Source: Choricystis sp. odSpoLacu1 (Eukaryota > Chlorophyta > Trebouxiophyceae). From it: a stretch of 64,000 bases of DNA. Location: NCBI GenBank assembly GCA_958009055.1, contig OY253652.1:620001-684000 (forward strand), in the 5' to 3' direction. The position numbers and the translations under genes are program-made. The notes below the pieces were generated by a model that was given only the letters and a program-made list of their open reading frames with translations, made no database searches and was not told the DNA's origin. Shown in pieces: positions 33,934 through 44,393 of the stretch; the stretch's first letter is position 1, and the number at the start of each line of letters is the position of its first letter.

Positions 33934-36895
33934 TCACCGCCGGCCCCCCTTCTTCCCGCCCTTGGCCCCCTTCTTGCCGCCCGCCTTGGCGGCGTGCTTG
34001 CCCTTCATCTTGTTCGCGCCGCGCGCATCCGCACGCTGCCGCCTGTCCAGGGGCTTGGCTTTCTTGTCGGACGAAATCTTGGCCGAGCGAGACTGCTTCA
34101 CCTTTTTGGCGCCGCGCCCCTTGCGCGCGGCGGCCATGATTTTCTCCACCTCCCGCGCCTTGCCCCTCGCCCCCAGCTCATCATTGCCCGCCACCGCTTC
34201 CGCCTTCTTGCGGGCGGCCTCCAGCCTGGCGGCCAGGCGCTTGGCTTTGCGGGCTTTGGCTTGGGCGACTTTCTTGATGGGGCGCGCGTCGGCGTGCGCG
34301 CCCGCCGCGCGCTCGGCGGCCACCTCCTCTGCCGTCACCAGCCTCGGCGGCCGGGAGTGGCGCCTCTCATCATCCGCGAACCAGCGGGGCAGGGACCCAG
34401 GGGGATCGTTGTGGGCGTGGCGGGTGTAGCCAGCGTCGATGATGTCGGCGCGGCGGCGGCCGCGCAGCGCGGCGCGCGCTAGCGCGAGCGTCTCGGCGCG
34501 GTCGTACGGGTGCATGCTTTCCAGCCCCGCGTCGTCGCGGGCGTCAGGGTCGCCGCCCTCGTCATCCGTGGTGTCCAGATCGATGTCGGAGTCGTCCTGG
34601 GGAACGACTTCAAAGCCGGCGGGGCCGTCGTCGACCGCGGGAGCGTTTGCGGTGGGGGGCGTGGTCGGCGCGGCCGCGCCGGCGACCTTGCGCCGCACCG
34701 CGGCGCGCCGCTCGCGCTCGTCATCGTCGCTCGCGTCATCCCGCGCAAACAGGCCCCCCGCGCCACCGTCGCCGTACCAGTGGCGGGCGGCGGCGGTGGC
34801 GGGGGCGGCGCCCACCAGCAGGCCGCCGCCCGCGGGTGCGTCCGAGTCGGAGGGCGACGCGGCGCGCGCGGCGTCGACGTCGCCATCGTCATCACTCCCA
34901 AACTCGGGGCCCGCCGCATCCGCCAGCCGCGCCCGCTTTAGCCCGCGCCGCTCGTTGGCGATGGCTTCCTCCTTGGCGGCTTTGCGGCCGCGGGCGCGGA
35001 CGAGGTAAGAGGAGTAGAGGTCGTCGAGGGCGGCTTCGCGGTCGGCGGCGTAGGCCTCCGAATCGGACGACGCGGCAGAGACGTCATCATCTGTCTCCTC
35101 CTCCTCTGCTGCATCGCTGTCCGGCGCGTCCACATCCGTCAGCCCAGCTGCCGCCCTGGCGCCCTTGACGGCCGAGAGGGAGAACAAGCCCTCCCCGTCG
35201 GGGGCCGCGTCGTCCACAATCCCCTCACCGAGAGCGGCCGCCGCGGCGCGGCGCCTCGCTTTGGCCTTGGCCTCCCGCGCGCGCCGCTTGGCGCGCTTGG
35301 CGGCGGCATCGGCCCTGTCCTTGGCGGCGGCCATGGCGTCGAGTTCGGCGTCGGACGAGTCGGAGCCGTCGGCGTCGTCGGCAGCAGCGTCGCCGACCGC
35401 CACGGCCGCGGCCTCCTTGGCAGCGGCCTTAGCCGCCGCCTCCAGCGTCTTGCGCACATCGGTGCGCCACTTGAGCAACGCCTTGAACTCGGACCGCCCC
35501 AGCACGCCCAGGTCGGCGCACAGCTCGCGCACGGTGGCCGTCGTGGCGGGGTGGGTGGCGACCGCAGCAGCAGCAGCAGCATCAACCGGCGCCACCGCCC
35601 CTGGCTGCCCCTCATCCGAGGGCGCGCCCACGGTGACAGTCCCATCAACCACCAGCGCCGTGTACCGCCCCAACACTTCCACCGGGTTGACGGCGGCAAT
35701 GAAGGCGGCCGCGGGTGCGATGCGGCGCAGGACGCGCGCGCCGTCGTCGTACCCGCCGCGCGCGCGCGACGCTTTCATCTTGGCCCCCAACAACGCAGCG
35801 GGCCCCACCAGCACGGTGCCTTCCTTTCCCGCCCCCCCGGACGTGTCTTTGAACAGGTGGCGCGCGTCCAGGAGGCGGGGGTCGAGTTTGGCGGGTGCTT
35901 TAAACCCGCGGCAGACAACAAAGATTTCGGCAGATGCCGACCGCGAGGCGGCGGGTTTGGTGGCGTCCACCCTGTCAAACAGGGTGCGGAAGGCGTAGAG
36001 CAGGGCGGTGTAGTCTTTGGAGCGGAAGACTTTGGTGACAAACGTGCCCCCCGGCGCCAGCATGGCAGCCGCCAGCTTGGCGGCATCTAGCACGAGGGCG
36101 GACTGGCCGTACGCTTCCGCGGACCAGGCGCCGCCCACGTTGGGGGCGCCGTCGTGCAGGACGACGTCGAACGGGTCTCCGTGCGACGCGCGTTTGAGCG
36201 CGGCCGCGGTGGCAGGCGTTGTGATGTCCCCCACCAGCGTCGTCACGCCACGAATTGGCTTGATCTTGTCCAGATCGACGCCCACGATGAGGGAGGAGAC
36301 GGGCAGCGCTTTCTGGGCGACTTGGAGCCAGCCGCCTGGGTGAAGGAAAAAGGGGGGGTGGGGGGGGTGGAGGTGAGAAAGACTGGTTGCCCCGCCTTGC
36401 GCCCACTATTTGTGATGCGGGTCGCTTCTCTTCAACGCTGGGCACGCGCGTGCGAGCTGTGGCGTGAGAGTGGCCGGCACATGTCTCCGACCCTACCCCA
36501 AACAACGCACCAGGCGCGGCACATAAGTCGAGCACGGACCGGCATTTGTCCAGGAAGCCAAACTGGCGGTTGAGCTGGATCAGTTTGAAGGCGGCACGCG
36601 AGCGGAAGCTGTGTGGGGATGGGGAGGGGAGGGGAAGTGAGGACGCAGTTTTCAGAGAAGAGCCGCCGGGCGTCAATGCGTCGGGCGCGGCCTGGCGGCT
36701 GCCCCCGCCCACCCGCGCCGCTGCGCCTCGCGGCCCCCCAGTCCCCACTAATGAACGTGCCCCGTTGACACAGTTTGTGTGACGCCAAACACGCGCACAC
36801 ACACGCAGCCAGCACACAGCCACAACGCACCCTTGCTCCTTGGCCAGGTGGTAGTATTTGTCCAAGCGGTGCTTGCCCTTGGCCTTCTTCACCAT
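33934..36895 (-). CDS. SPB1: SPB1/FTSJ3-type 2'-O-ribose rRNA methyltransferase
   Basis: SPB1 methylates the A-loop of large-subunit rRNA during 60S maturation in the nucleolus. Three exons, 36895-36831, 36608-36511 and 36335-33934, give about 854 residues, close to the yeast protein. The N-terminus [20 protein letters not shown] and the spliced [20 protein letters not shown] are diagnostic. They are followed by SAM motif I ([15 protein letters not shown]) and the RrmJ-type catalytic K-D-K-E residues: the Asp in [11 protein letters not shown] and the Lys in [11 protein letters not shown]. The C-terminal half is rich in Asp, Glu and Lys and ends in the Spb1 C-terminal domain plus a basic Gly/Lys tail ([19 protein letters not shown]), consistent with nucleolar localisation. 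Confidence 0.95.
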
Positions 36896-37068
36896 GGTGG
36901 TGAGAGGGTGGAGAGGGTGGTGGTGCTCGAAAGGGGCGGGGCCTGCAGCTGTGGAGAGAGGAGAGGGGAGGCGCCTCGCTTTTTTTCAGTGTGTTTCGGG
37001 CGTCGGCCGGCGCTCACTCTTCGCTGAACGAAAAAAAAAAGTCATCGCGGTCGCCGTCCGTCTCCCTC
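36896..37068. promoter_or_regulatory. Shared upstream region of SPB1 and RGP1
   Basis: 173 bp between divergent start codons. It includes GA-rich and poly-A stretches but no element I can name. Confidence 0.45.
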
Positions 37069-38407
37069 ATGGCCCTCCGCCTGGCCCTGTCGCTGGACAG
37101 AGGGGCCGGCCTGCGCCCGGGTGACTCGTTTGGGGGCACGGTGGAGGTGAGAGGAGAGAGGGGGAGGAAGGAAAAGAAACACGACCGCGCGATGGGAAGA
37201 GCGCTCAACCCTCCCCTCCCCTCCCACACAGTGCCTCAACACCGCCACCACGCCCCTGCGCATCGCGTCCGCTCTCCTGGAGTTGACGGGCGCAGAGACA
37301 GTGGACCCCGCGCGGCTTGTTGCATCCTACTCCACCGGCCGCCCGCCCCCCTCCAAACCCGCCACCGGCGGCCGGGGCGACGCCCGCCCCCTGCTGTCCA
37401 TCCCGGCTGTGCCGCTCATCGATGCGGCGGATGTGTTGGAACCCGGGGAGAAGCGGGTGTGGCGGGTGAGTGGGGCCCTGCCGCCGCGCGCGCCGCCGAC
37501 TGTGGGCGGCGTGGCAGTGAAAGTCGGCTACCGGCTGGCCGCGTCCGCGCGCCACGCTGTTTCAAGTGGGGACCCCGGTGCCCCTGCGACGGGCCCATGG
37601 ACTGACGCGCGCGCCGCAGTACCAGTGGTGGTGTGGCCGCACCCGCCTCGGTCGCGGCCGCCCCCGGGCGCGCTGGCGGTGGGGACTGCCGCCGCCGCCA
37701 CGGGCGTCGTGCAGTACGAGCCTGGGTGCGCTGTGGCGGGCGGCAGCCTGGCCGTGGTGGAGGTGGCGCCCAGCGCGGCGGGTGCTGCCGCGGCCGCGCG
37801 CGCCGCGGCGGCCGACGCGCCGGCGCTTGCCCTGTCCCCCGTGCAACGCCGTGCGAGCGCATCGCATGATGGTGCGGATGGTAGCGGAGACGGAGGCGGC
37901 GGTGGCACCGCAGAGGCCGCCCCCCAGCGCCCCACCTTTGTGTTGCGGGGGGCAGGAGGGGCAGAACTCGCGCGCCTCACCCTCACCGCCCCCCCCGACG
38001 GCTGGCTGGTCCCCGGGGCCACCCTGCGCGGCGCCCTGGACTTGAGCGCGGCTGCTGCAGCTGGTGATGGCGCTGGACCGGTGGCGGTGCGGTACACGGC
38101 TTCCCTGGAAACCATCGAAACTCTCGCCCCCGCCTTTGCGCCGCCCCCGCCCCGGGGCGCGCCTTCCGCCTCTCGCGGCGTGGTGCGGCGAGCCGTGGTG
38201 GATGAAGTGCGGGACGAGGTGGCCCATTTACTTGCCACGGACTTTGCGTTGAGTGTGCCCCCGCTGGCGACACCCACGCTGGCAACGCCTCTCGCCTCCA
38301 CAGCGTGGATGCTGCGCCTGGAGGTGGCGGCGTCCGGGGGGGGGGGAGGGGCGCCACCTCCTCCCCTGCTGGAGTGGGAGTTGCCTGTGGCGGTGTACGC
38401 AGAGTGA
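37069..38407 (+). CDS. RGP1: RGP1-like protein, RAB6 GEF complex subunit
   Basis: Exons 37069-37146 and 37232-38407 join in phase 0, giving about 417 residues. RGP1 is an arrestin-like scaffold which, with RIC1, activates RAB6/YPT6 for retrograde traffic to the Golgi. Support: the N-terminal beta-sandwich start LRPGDSFGGTVECLNTATTP, the core GVAVKVGYRLAASA, and especially the C-terminal FALSVPPLATPTLATPLAST followed by AWMLRLEV and LLEWELPV, which matches the family's IPP-ATPT-T-LVSLxWxLRFEF-LEWxLP pattern. Linkers are long and Ala/Gly-rich. No membrane segment. The RIC1 partner is not in this window. Assignment rests mainly on the C-terminal block. Confidence 0.78.
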
Positions 38408-38560
38408 AAAGGAAACGTTGGTGCAGTTGTGTTTTGATTTTAAAAATGTGACCGTTTGATTAGTTTTAACCTAAACCCGCCCCCTCACCGCCCGCTCCAC
38501 CCCCACCGTCATGGACGCCGGCACCGGAGGCAGCCACACGCTGCCGGGCGCCACCGCCGG

Positions 38561-39599
38561 CTAGGGCGGTGGGGTGGCGCGCCCCTCGGCCACCGCGACC
38601 GCGTGCCGCGCGCTCGCGTCGGCAAGAGCAGCCAGCGCACGTGCGTATGCGCCCTCCCTCGCCGCATCCACGCCACCCCTGCACGCCCGAAAGGCGGCCT
38701 CCACCGCGTGCCGCAGGGCGGGCGGGGCCACGCCGCAGCGCAGGGCGGCGACCGCGTGGCCGTACAGTTGGGTCGGCATGTCGGCGTCCGCCAGCCCGGT
38801 CACCGTCAGCAGCTGCTTGGTGGCCAACGGCAGCCCAGGGGAGGAGTAGATGTCGCCGTACAGGTGGGCCGCAATCCAGGCCGCGAGCACGGGGTCGGCG
38901 GCGTGCACGCGGGTGGCGACGGCGGGGGCGGCGCGGCCATAGACACACGCAAACGCGTGGCCGGGGGGGCCGCCCACTTTGCCGGGGGGAGGGGGGGCCG
39001 GGCCAAAGGCGCCGGCATCCACCAGGATGTTGGTGGCGCCGAGGCAGGGGGCGTAGCCGGAGGTGCTGTGTGGGGGGGGGGGGGAGGAGGGCGTGAGTTT
39101 GAGCAAACAACGTTTGGAAAGCCCCCCACCCGCACACCACCACCACACCACCACGCACACAATCAGGTGGCGCACGCAGGCACGCAGCTCGGTGGGGGTG
39201 CAGCCCGCTTCTGTGGCGGCGGCGGCCAGGGCTGGGAGGGGAAGGGAGAAAGAGTCGTCGTCGGCTCGAGCGGGCGCGCGACGTCGAGCCTCGGGCATCG
39301 GGCGCCTCCTCACGAATTCGCGTGCACCGCCCCCCTTTCCCCCTCCAAACTTGACTCAAACCCCCATGTCGATACCCCTCCTCCACCCTCTCACCCGGCA
39401 GCCTGTCCCAGCGGCGGTGGCTGGCTGCAGCAAACAGGCGCACGAGCGCGCGGTCGCGCGCGCCGCGCCCGGTCGGCGACTCGGGGCCACTCTCAGCCGC
39501 GGCAGCAGCAGCAGCAGCAGCAGCAGTAGCAGCTGCAGCGCGGGCGGTGGGCGAGGTGGGCGGGTTGGTGCGCAAGGCGGGCGCGACGGGGGACGGCAT
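38561..39599 (-). CDS. Carboxymuconolactone decarboxylase (CMD/AhpD-fold) family protein
   Basis: Three exons, 39599-39395, 39231-39159 and 39065-38561, all phase-consistent (donors GTGAGA and GTGCGT), give about 260 residues. The first 65 residues are Ala/Ser/Arg-rich and may target an organelle. Two CMD-type half-domains follow: one with TPTELRACVRHLI, and one with LPLATKQLLTVTGLADADMP and QLYGHAVAALRCGV. CMD proteins form helical AhpD folds, often acting as peroxidase partners through a CxxC motif. No CxxC is visible here (the single Cys in ALRCGV stands alone), so peroxidase activity is doubtful and the role unknown. Confidence 0.72.
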
Positions 39600-39674
39600 G
39601 GTTTAGTGATGATGGGTTAAGAGTGTGTGTGAAGGAACGAGAGGTTTCACACACAAAACGCGCGCGTCCCTCCC

Positions 39675-39707
<33 letters not shown>
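39675..39707 (+). repeat. CT dinucleotide repeat
   Basis: A mostly perfect CT array lies upstream of the CMD gene and downstream of RPB2, followed 40 bp later by GC and CA dinucleotide runs. Confidence 0.85.
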
Positions 39708-39711
<4 letters not shown>

Positions 39712-39858
39712 AGAAACATCGTCCACGCCACTGAAAACGCGCGCGCGCGCGCACACACACACACACAGACTGGGGGCACAGGCGGGGGTCGGACCTCGGA
39801 GCAAAAAAGGCAGACGTCCGACAACAGAACGAAAGAAAAAACACACGCCTCACACACA

Positions 39859-42800
39859 TCAAAACTGCATGCGCGGCACGACACACATCGCCATCAACTC
39901 CTGGAACAGCAGCTTGCACGCGTACGGCATGAGCACCTGGCAGATGCCGGTCGTCGCCTTGCACGCGGGGCAGAAGAAGGTGCCCTTCTTCAGGTTCGCG
40001 ACGGCAAACACGCCGCACGCTTCGCACACGTGCACCCGGTACGCGTCCGACTGGTCAAACAGGCGCTCTTTCAGGAAGGAGGCGGCGCCGTGGGAGATGA
40101 TGCAGTCGCGCTCCATCTCGCCAAAGCGGAGGCCGCCGTCGCGCGCGCGGCCTTCGACGGGCTGGCGCGTCAGAATCTGGACGGGGCCGCGGCCGCGGGC
40201 GTGGATCTTGTCGTCCACCATGTGCTTGAGGCGCTGGTAGTAGGTGGGGTTGAGGAAGATCTGTGGAGGTGGGGGTGGGGGGGGGGGGGGGGCGTGGTGG
40301 GAGGCAAACACACGGAGAAACAAAAAAGGCGCCGCCCCCGCTTCCCCCGTCTCTCCACCCAACCCCCCACACTCGCCTGCGCCTCCAGCTGCCGCCCCGT
40401 GTGCCCGTTGTACATGACCTCCCACCCGCGCGCCTGGTAGCCGCACGCGTGGAGCATTGAGGACACGTCCTCGACAGCGACGCTCGTGAAGGGCGTCGCG
40501 TCGCCCTCGCGCCCGACGAGGGACGACACTTTTGACATCAGCGCTTCGACCAGGTGCCCGATCGTCATGCGGGAGGGGATGGCGTGCGGGTTGATGATGA
40601 GGTCGGGCACGATGCCGTCCGCGGTCCAGGGCATGTCTTCCTGGGTGTAGGTGATGCCGATCGTGCCCTTTTGGCCGTGGCGCGACGCAAACTTGTCGCC
40701 GACTTGTGGCACGCGAACCGACCGCACCCGCATCTTCACAAACCGCTGCCCATCGGCCCCCGTCGTCACCAGGACGGCGTCCACGACGCCCGCCTCCGCG
40801 TGGCGGATGCAGACGGAGGCGTCCTTGCGGGTGAAGCGTTGCGCAACGCCGGGCGCTTCGTCGGGCAACGGGGCCGTCTTGCCGATGACCACGTCGTCCC
40901 CGCTCACCCGCGTCCCAGGGGGCGCGATGCCGTCCGCGTCCAGCTTGTCGTACGCGCCGTGCCGCATGGCCACCGTGACGTCGCGGTCGGGGACTTCGAT
41001 GACTTCTTGCACCAGCGCGCCCGTCCGCTTCTCCTCCGCCTTGTACGACCGGTAGAACGCAGACCGGAAGAACCCGCGGTCGATGCTCGACTGGTTCATC
41101 ATGACGGAGTCTTCCTGGTTGTAGCCCGAGTAGCAGGCGATGGCGACGATGGCGTTGATGCCAGCGGGCAGGTCGCGGAAGTGGAGGTGCTCCATCGCCC
41201 GCGTCGTGACGAGCGGCTTTTGGGGGTAGTAGAGGGCGTAGGCCTGGGTGTCCATGCGGACCTGTAGGGGTGGGGGTGGGGGTGAGTGGGCGGGGGTGAG
41301 GGTGGGAGACACACACACACACACACACAAAAAAAAAAAAAACTCTCTCTCTCTCTTCCCTCTCTGTCTCACCTGGTAGTTGGTCGCAGGCAGACCCATG
41401 GCCTGCTTGCCCATGGCCGACTGGTACGTGTTGCGGGGGGACTGATTGTGGTCGGGGAAGGGGATGATGGAGGCGCACACACCCAGGATCATCGACGGGT
41501 GAATCTCGCAGTGTGTGTAGGCGCGCGCGTAGGACGCGGCCGCGTCGGCGCGCGCGTCTGCCAGCGCCCTCACCGTCATCGCAATCATGGCCGTCTCCTC
41601 CTCCGCGGTGTCCACATACTCGACGAAGCCGCCGTACACGAGCTCAGTCCAGCCAAAGGGGTCGCCCGCGCCGTCGACGCGGCGCGCGAGCGCGGCGATG
41701 TGCGCCTTGCGCGCGCGCGCGGCGCCGTCCTCGACGATGAAGAGAGGGCGGCAGCACCGCCCAGCATCGGTGGACAGGCGCACCTCCCCCAACGCGACGT
41801 CGTGCACGATGCCGACCTCGGTGTTGATGTCCACCTGGCGCCGCATCGCGCGCAGCGTGGCGACGAGGGACGGCGCGTCGCGGTGGACACCCACCCACGC
41901 GCCATTGACGAACACTTTTGTCGCCCCGGGGAGTGCCGCTGGCGCCACCTCCTCCAGCCGCTCGGTGGCCCACTCGTCCAGGAAGTCGAGGACGGGGGCT
42001 TGGGGGCAGCCGACGGAGATGTAGGCCATGAGCGCCAGGTTTTTGACCAGGCCGCACGCCTGCCCCTCTGGCGTTTCAGCGGGGCACACCATCCCCCACT
42101 GCGTGTTGTGCAGCTGGCGCGGCTTGGCCAGCTTGCCCTCCCGCCCGATGGGGGAGTTGATGCGGCGCAGGTGGGACAGGGTGGACGCAAAGGTGAGGCG
42201 GTTGAGGACTTGGGAGACGCCGGCGCGATTGTCCGCAGCCCCCTGCGCGCCCCAGTTCCCCGTCGCCACCGTGTACCGCAGCCCCCGCGTGATGGTGTCC
42301 TTGGAGATGGCGGCCGACAGGTTGACGTCGCGGCCGCGGTCGAGGGAGCGTTGGACGTGGGAGCGCGCGTCGCGGGTCAGTTTGCGAAACAGCTGGCGAA
42401 ACAGGCCGGCGAGCAGCGGCCCCCCCAGGTCCAGCCGCTTGTGGCCGTAGTGGTCGCGGTCGTCGGGTTGGGAGCGGCCCAGGGAGGCGAGGAGGAGGCG
42501 GTGGGTCATGTAGCCTAGGGGTGTGGGGGGGGTGGGGGGGGGGGGGGAAGGGTGGGTGAGCGTTTGGTTTGTCGACACCGCCGCGCGCGCTCTCTCCTCT
42601 CGCCCCCCAACCACCCCTCACTCACCCAAATAGTACGCCTTGCGCGTGTCCGCCGCCGGCCCCGTGCCCACGTGCGGCAGCAGCTCCCGGTGCAGCACGT
42701 CCCGCGCGAAGGCGATGCGTTCGGCGCGGGCGGAACCAGAGGCCCCCGCGCGCTTGCCGATGTAGTCGAGCGCCGTCTCCTGCGACTGGATGGGAAACGC

Positions 42801-43657
42801 TTCCTCGATCGAGGGGCGCAACGCTTCCAGCATCTCCGCGTCGCTGCCATCAAACACGATGTGTTCAATGACGTCGCGGTCGGAGGTGAGGCCGAGGGCG
42901 CGGAAGGCGACGACGAGGGGGACGTCGGACTTTACGTAGGGCAGCGCGACACGCAGCGGCGCGCCGCCGCCACCCCCGCCGCGCGACGGCAGCCTCACCG
43001 CCACAGACGACAGCGCCCGCACCGCGCCCTCCGGCGCGGACCGCGTCTCCGCCGCCCACGCATACTTGGCGGACGGCTTCCTGAAGACGTAGCACGCGTT
43101 GTTGGCGAGGCGCTCCTGCGCGATGAGGACCTTCTCGGAGCCGTTCACCACAAAGTACCCCCCCTGGTCAAAGGGGCACTCCCCCAGGGCGGCCAGGTCG
43201 GCGTCCGACCCCGCCGCATCCGCCAGGGAGCAGTAGGCGGAGCGCAGCATGATGGGGACCTCGCCGACGAAGACTTTGGGGTATTCGACCGCGTCGTCGA
43301 CGACGGTGGCGTCCCCGCCCTCCCCCTCCTCCCCACCCACGCCCAGCACGCGGGTGCGCATGGTGACGTCCACGTACAAGGGGGCCGCATACGTCATCCC
43401 CCGCAGGCGGGCGTCCTTGGGGAAGAGGAGGGCGGTCTCGCCGTCGGCCTCGGTCACAGTCGGTTTGGACAGGTAGATCTGGCCAAACCGCACCGTCACC
43501 TCCTTTTCACCGACAGGGGCTTCCGCGCCAGGCACGTGCTGCGAGTTGGGGCGTACGGTGAACTCGCCCAGTTCGTCCACGACTTCCTGTGGTGTGGTTG
43601 GAGGAGGGGTGGGGGTGTGCGGGGTGAGTGTCGAGAAACGCGGCTCGGGTTTCCTTC

Positions 43658-43695
<38 letters not shown>

Positions 43696-44099
43696 CCTGC
43701 ATGTTGGAGTTGACAAACTCGTTGAACGAATCAAGCTGCTGGCGGACGAGGCCTTTGTCATCGAAGAAGGAGGAGATGACGGTCCAGGCGTCCTCCTGGT
43801 GTGGGGGTGGGTGGGTAGGGAGGGAGGGCCGTCGGTCGAGGCTCGAGAGAGAGAAAACGGATCGCTCGCCCCGCCCCCGCTCGCCAGAGGCCGCACTGAC
43901 GGTTCCGCCACGCCTGCACGCTGCCGCACACGCCCGCCGACCCGCTGGCGCCACGCATGGCGCCCAGGGCGGCGCGTGGGCGGCCGGCCGCGGCGCGCCA
44001 GCCATGTGCCGGTGCTTCGCTTCCCTCTCTCCTCACCTGGCTGATCTCGGCGTTGGGGTCGTACGCCCCTTCGGGCACGCCAGGCACGTCGTTAAACAT
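39859..44099 (-). CDS. RPB2: DNA-directed RNA polymerase II second-largest subunit
   Basis: RPB2 forms half of the Pol II active cleft. Six exons, 44099-44037, 43795-43697, 43586-42626, 42514-41373, 41261-40377 and 40260-39859, give about 1183 residues, matching animal RPB2. Family blocks run in order: [58 protein letters not shown], the hybrid-binding [64 protein letters not shown] and [13 protein letters not shown], ending in a C-terminal zinc site CEACG...CPACK. Two introns use GC instead of GT donors (CAG|GCAAGA after SNMQ; CAG|GCGAGT after LEAQ). The conserved residues on both sides leave little alternative. Divergent from PI4K beta. Confidence 0.97.
43663..43693 (+). repeat. CT repeat next to a GC splice donor in RPB2
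   Basis: CT array (GA on the RPB2 sense strand) fills the first part of the RPB2 intron that starts with GCAAGAGAGAG; the repeat begins within 5 nt of the donor. Confidence 0.85.
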
Positions 44100-44393
44100 G
44101 GCGGCGGCGGCGAGTGGGGGGCGCGAGAGAGACACCAGTTGGGGCGGCCCGCGTCAAATGCAGGCTGCCGTCGCGGGTTTCCACAGCGCGGCGCGGCGCG
44201 GCGCACTGCCCCGTCTGCCGCGGCGCCCAGGGGAGACGATGTGCAGGTGTGGGTGCTGTGCGGCGTGTGCTGTGTGTGTGTGTGTGTGCAGGGCACCGCC
44301 GCCGTCCGCGCCAAATTCTGGGAGAAAAAGGCGGAGCGAGAGTGAGAGAGAGGGAGGTTTTTGCTGGGAAAGACAAAACCATCTGAATTCACA

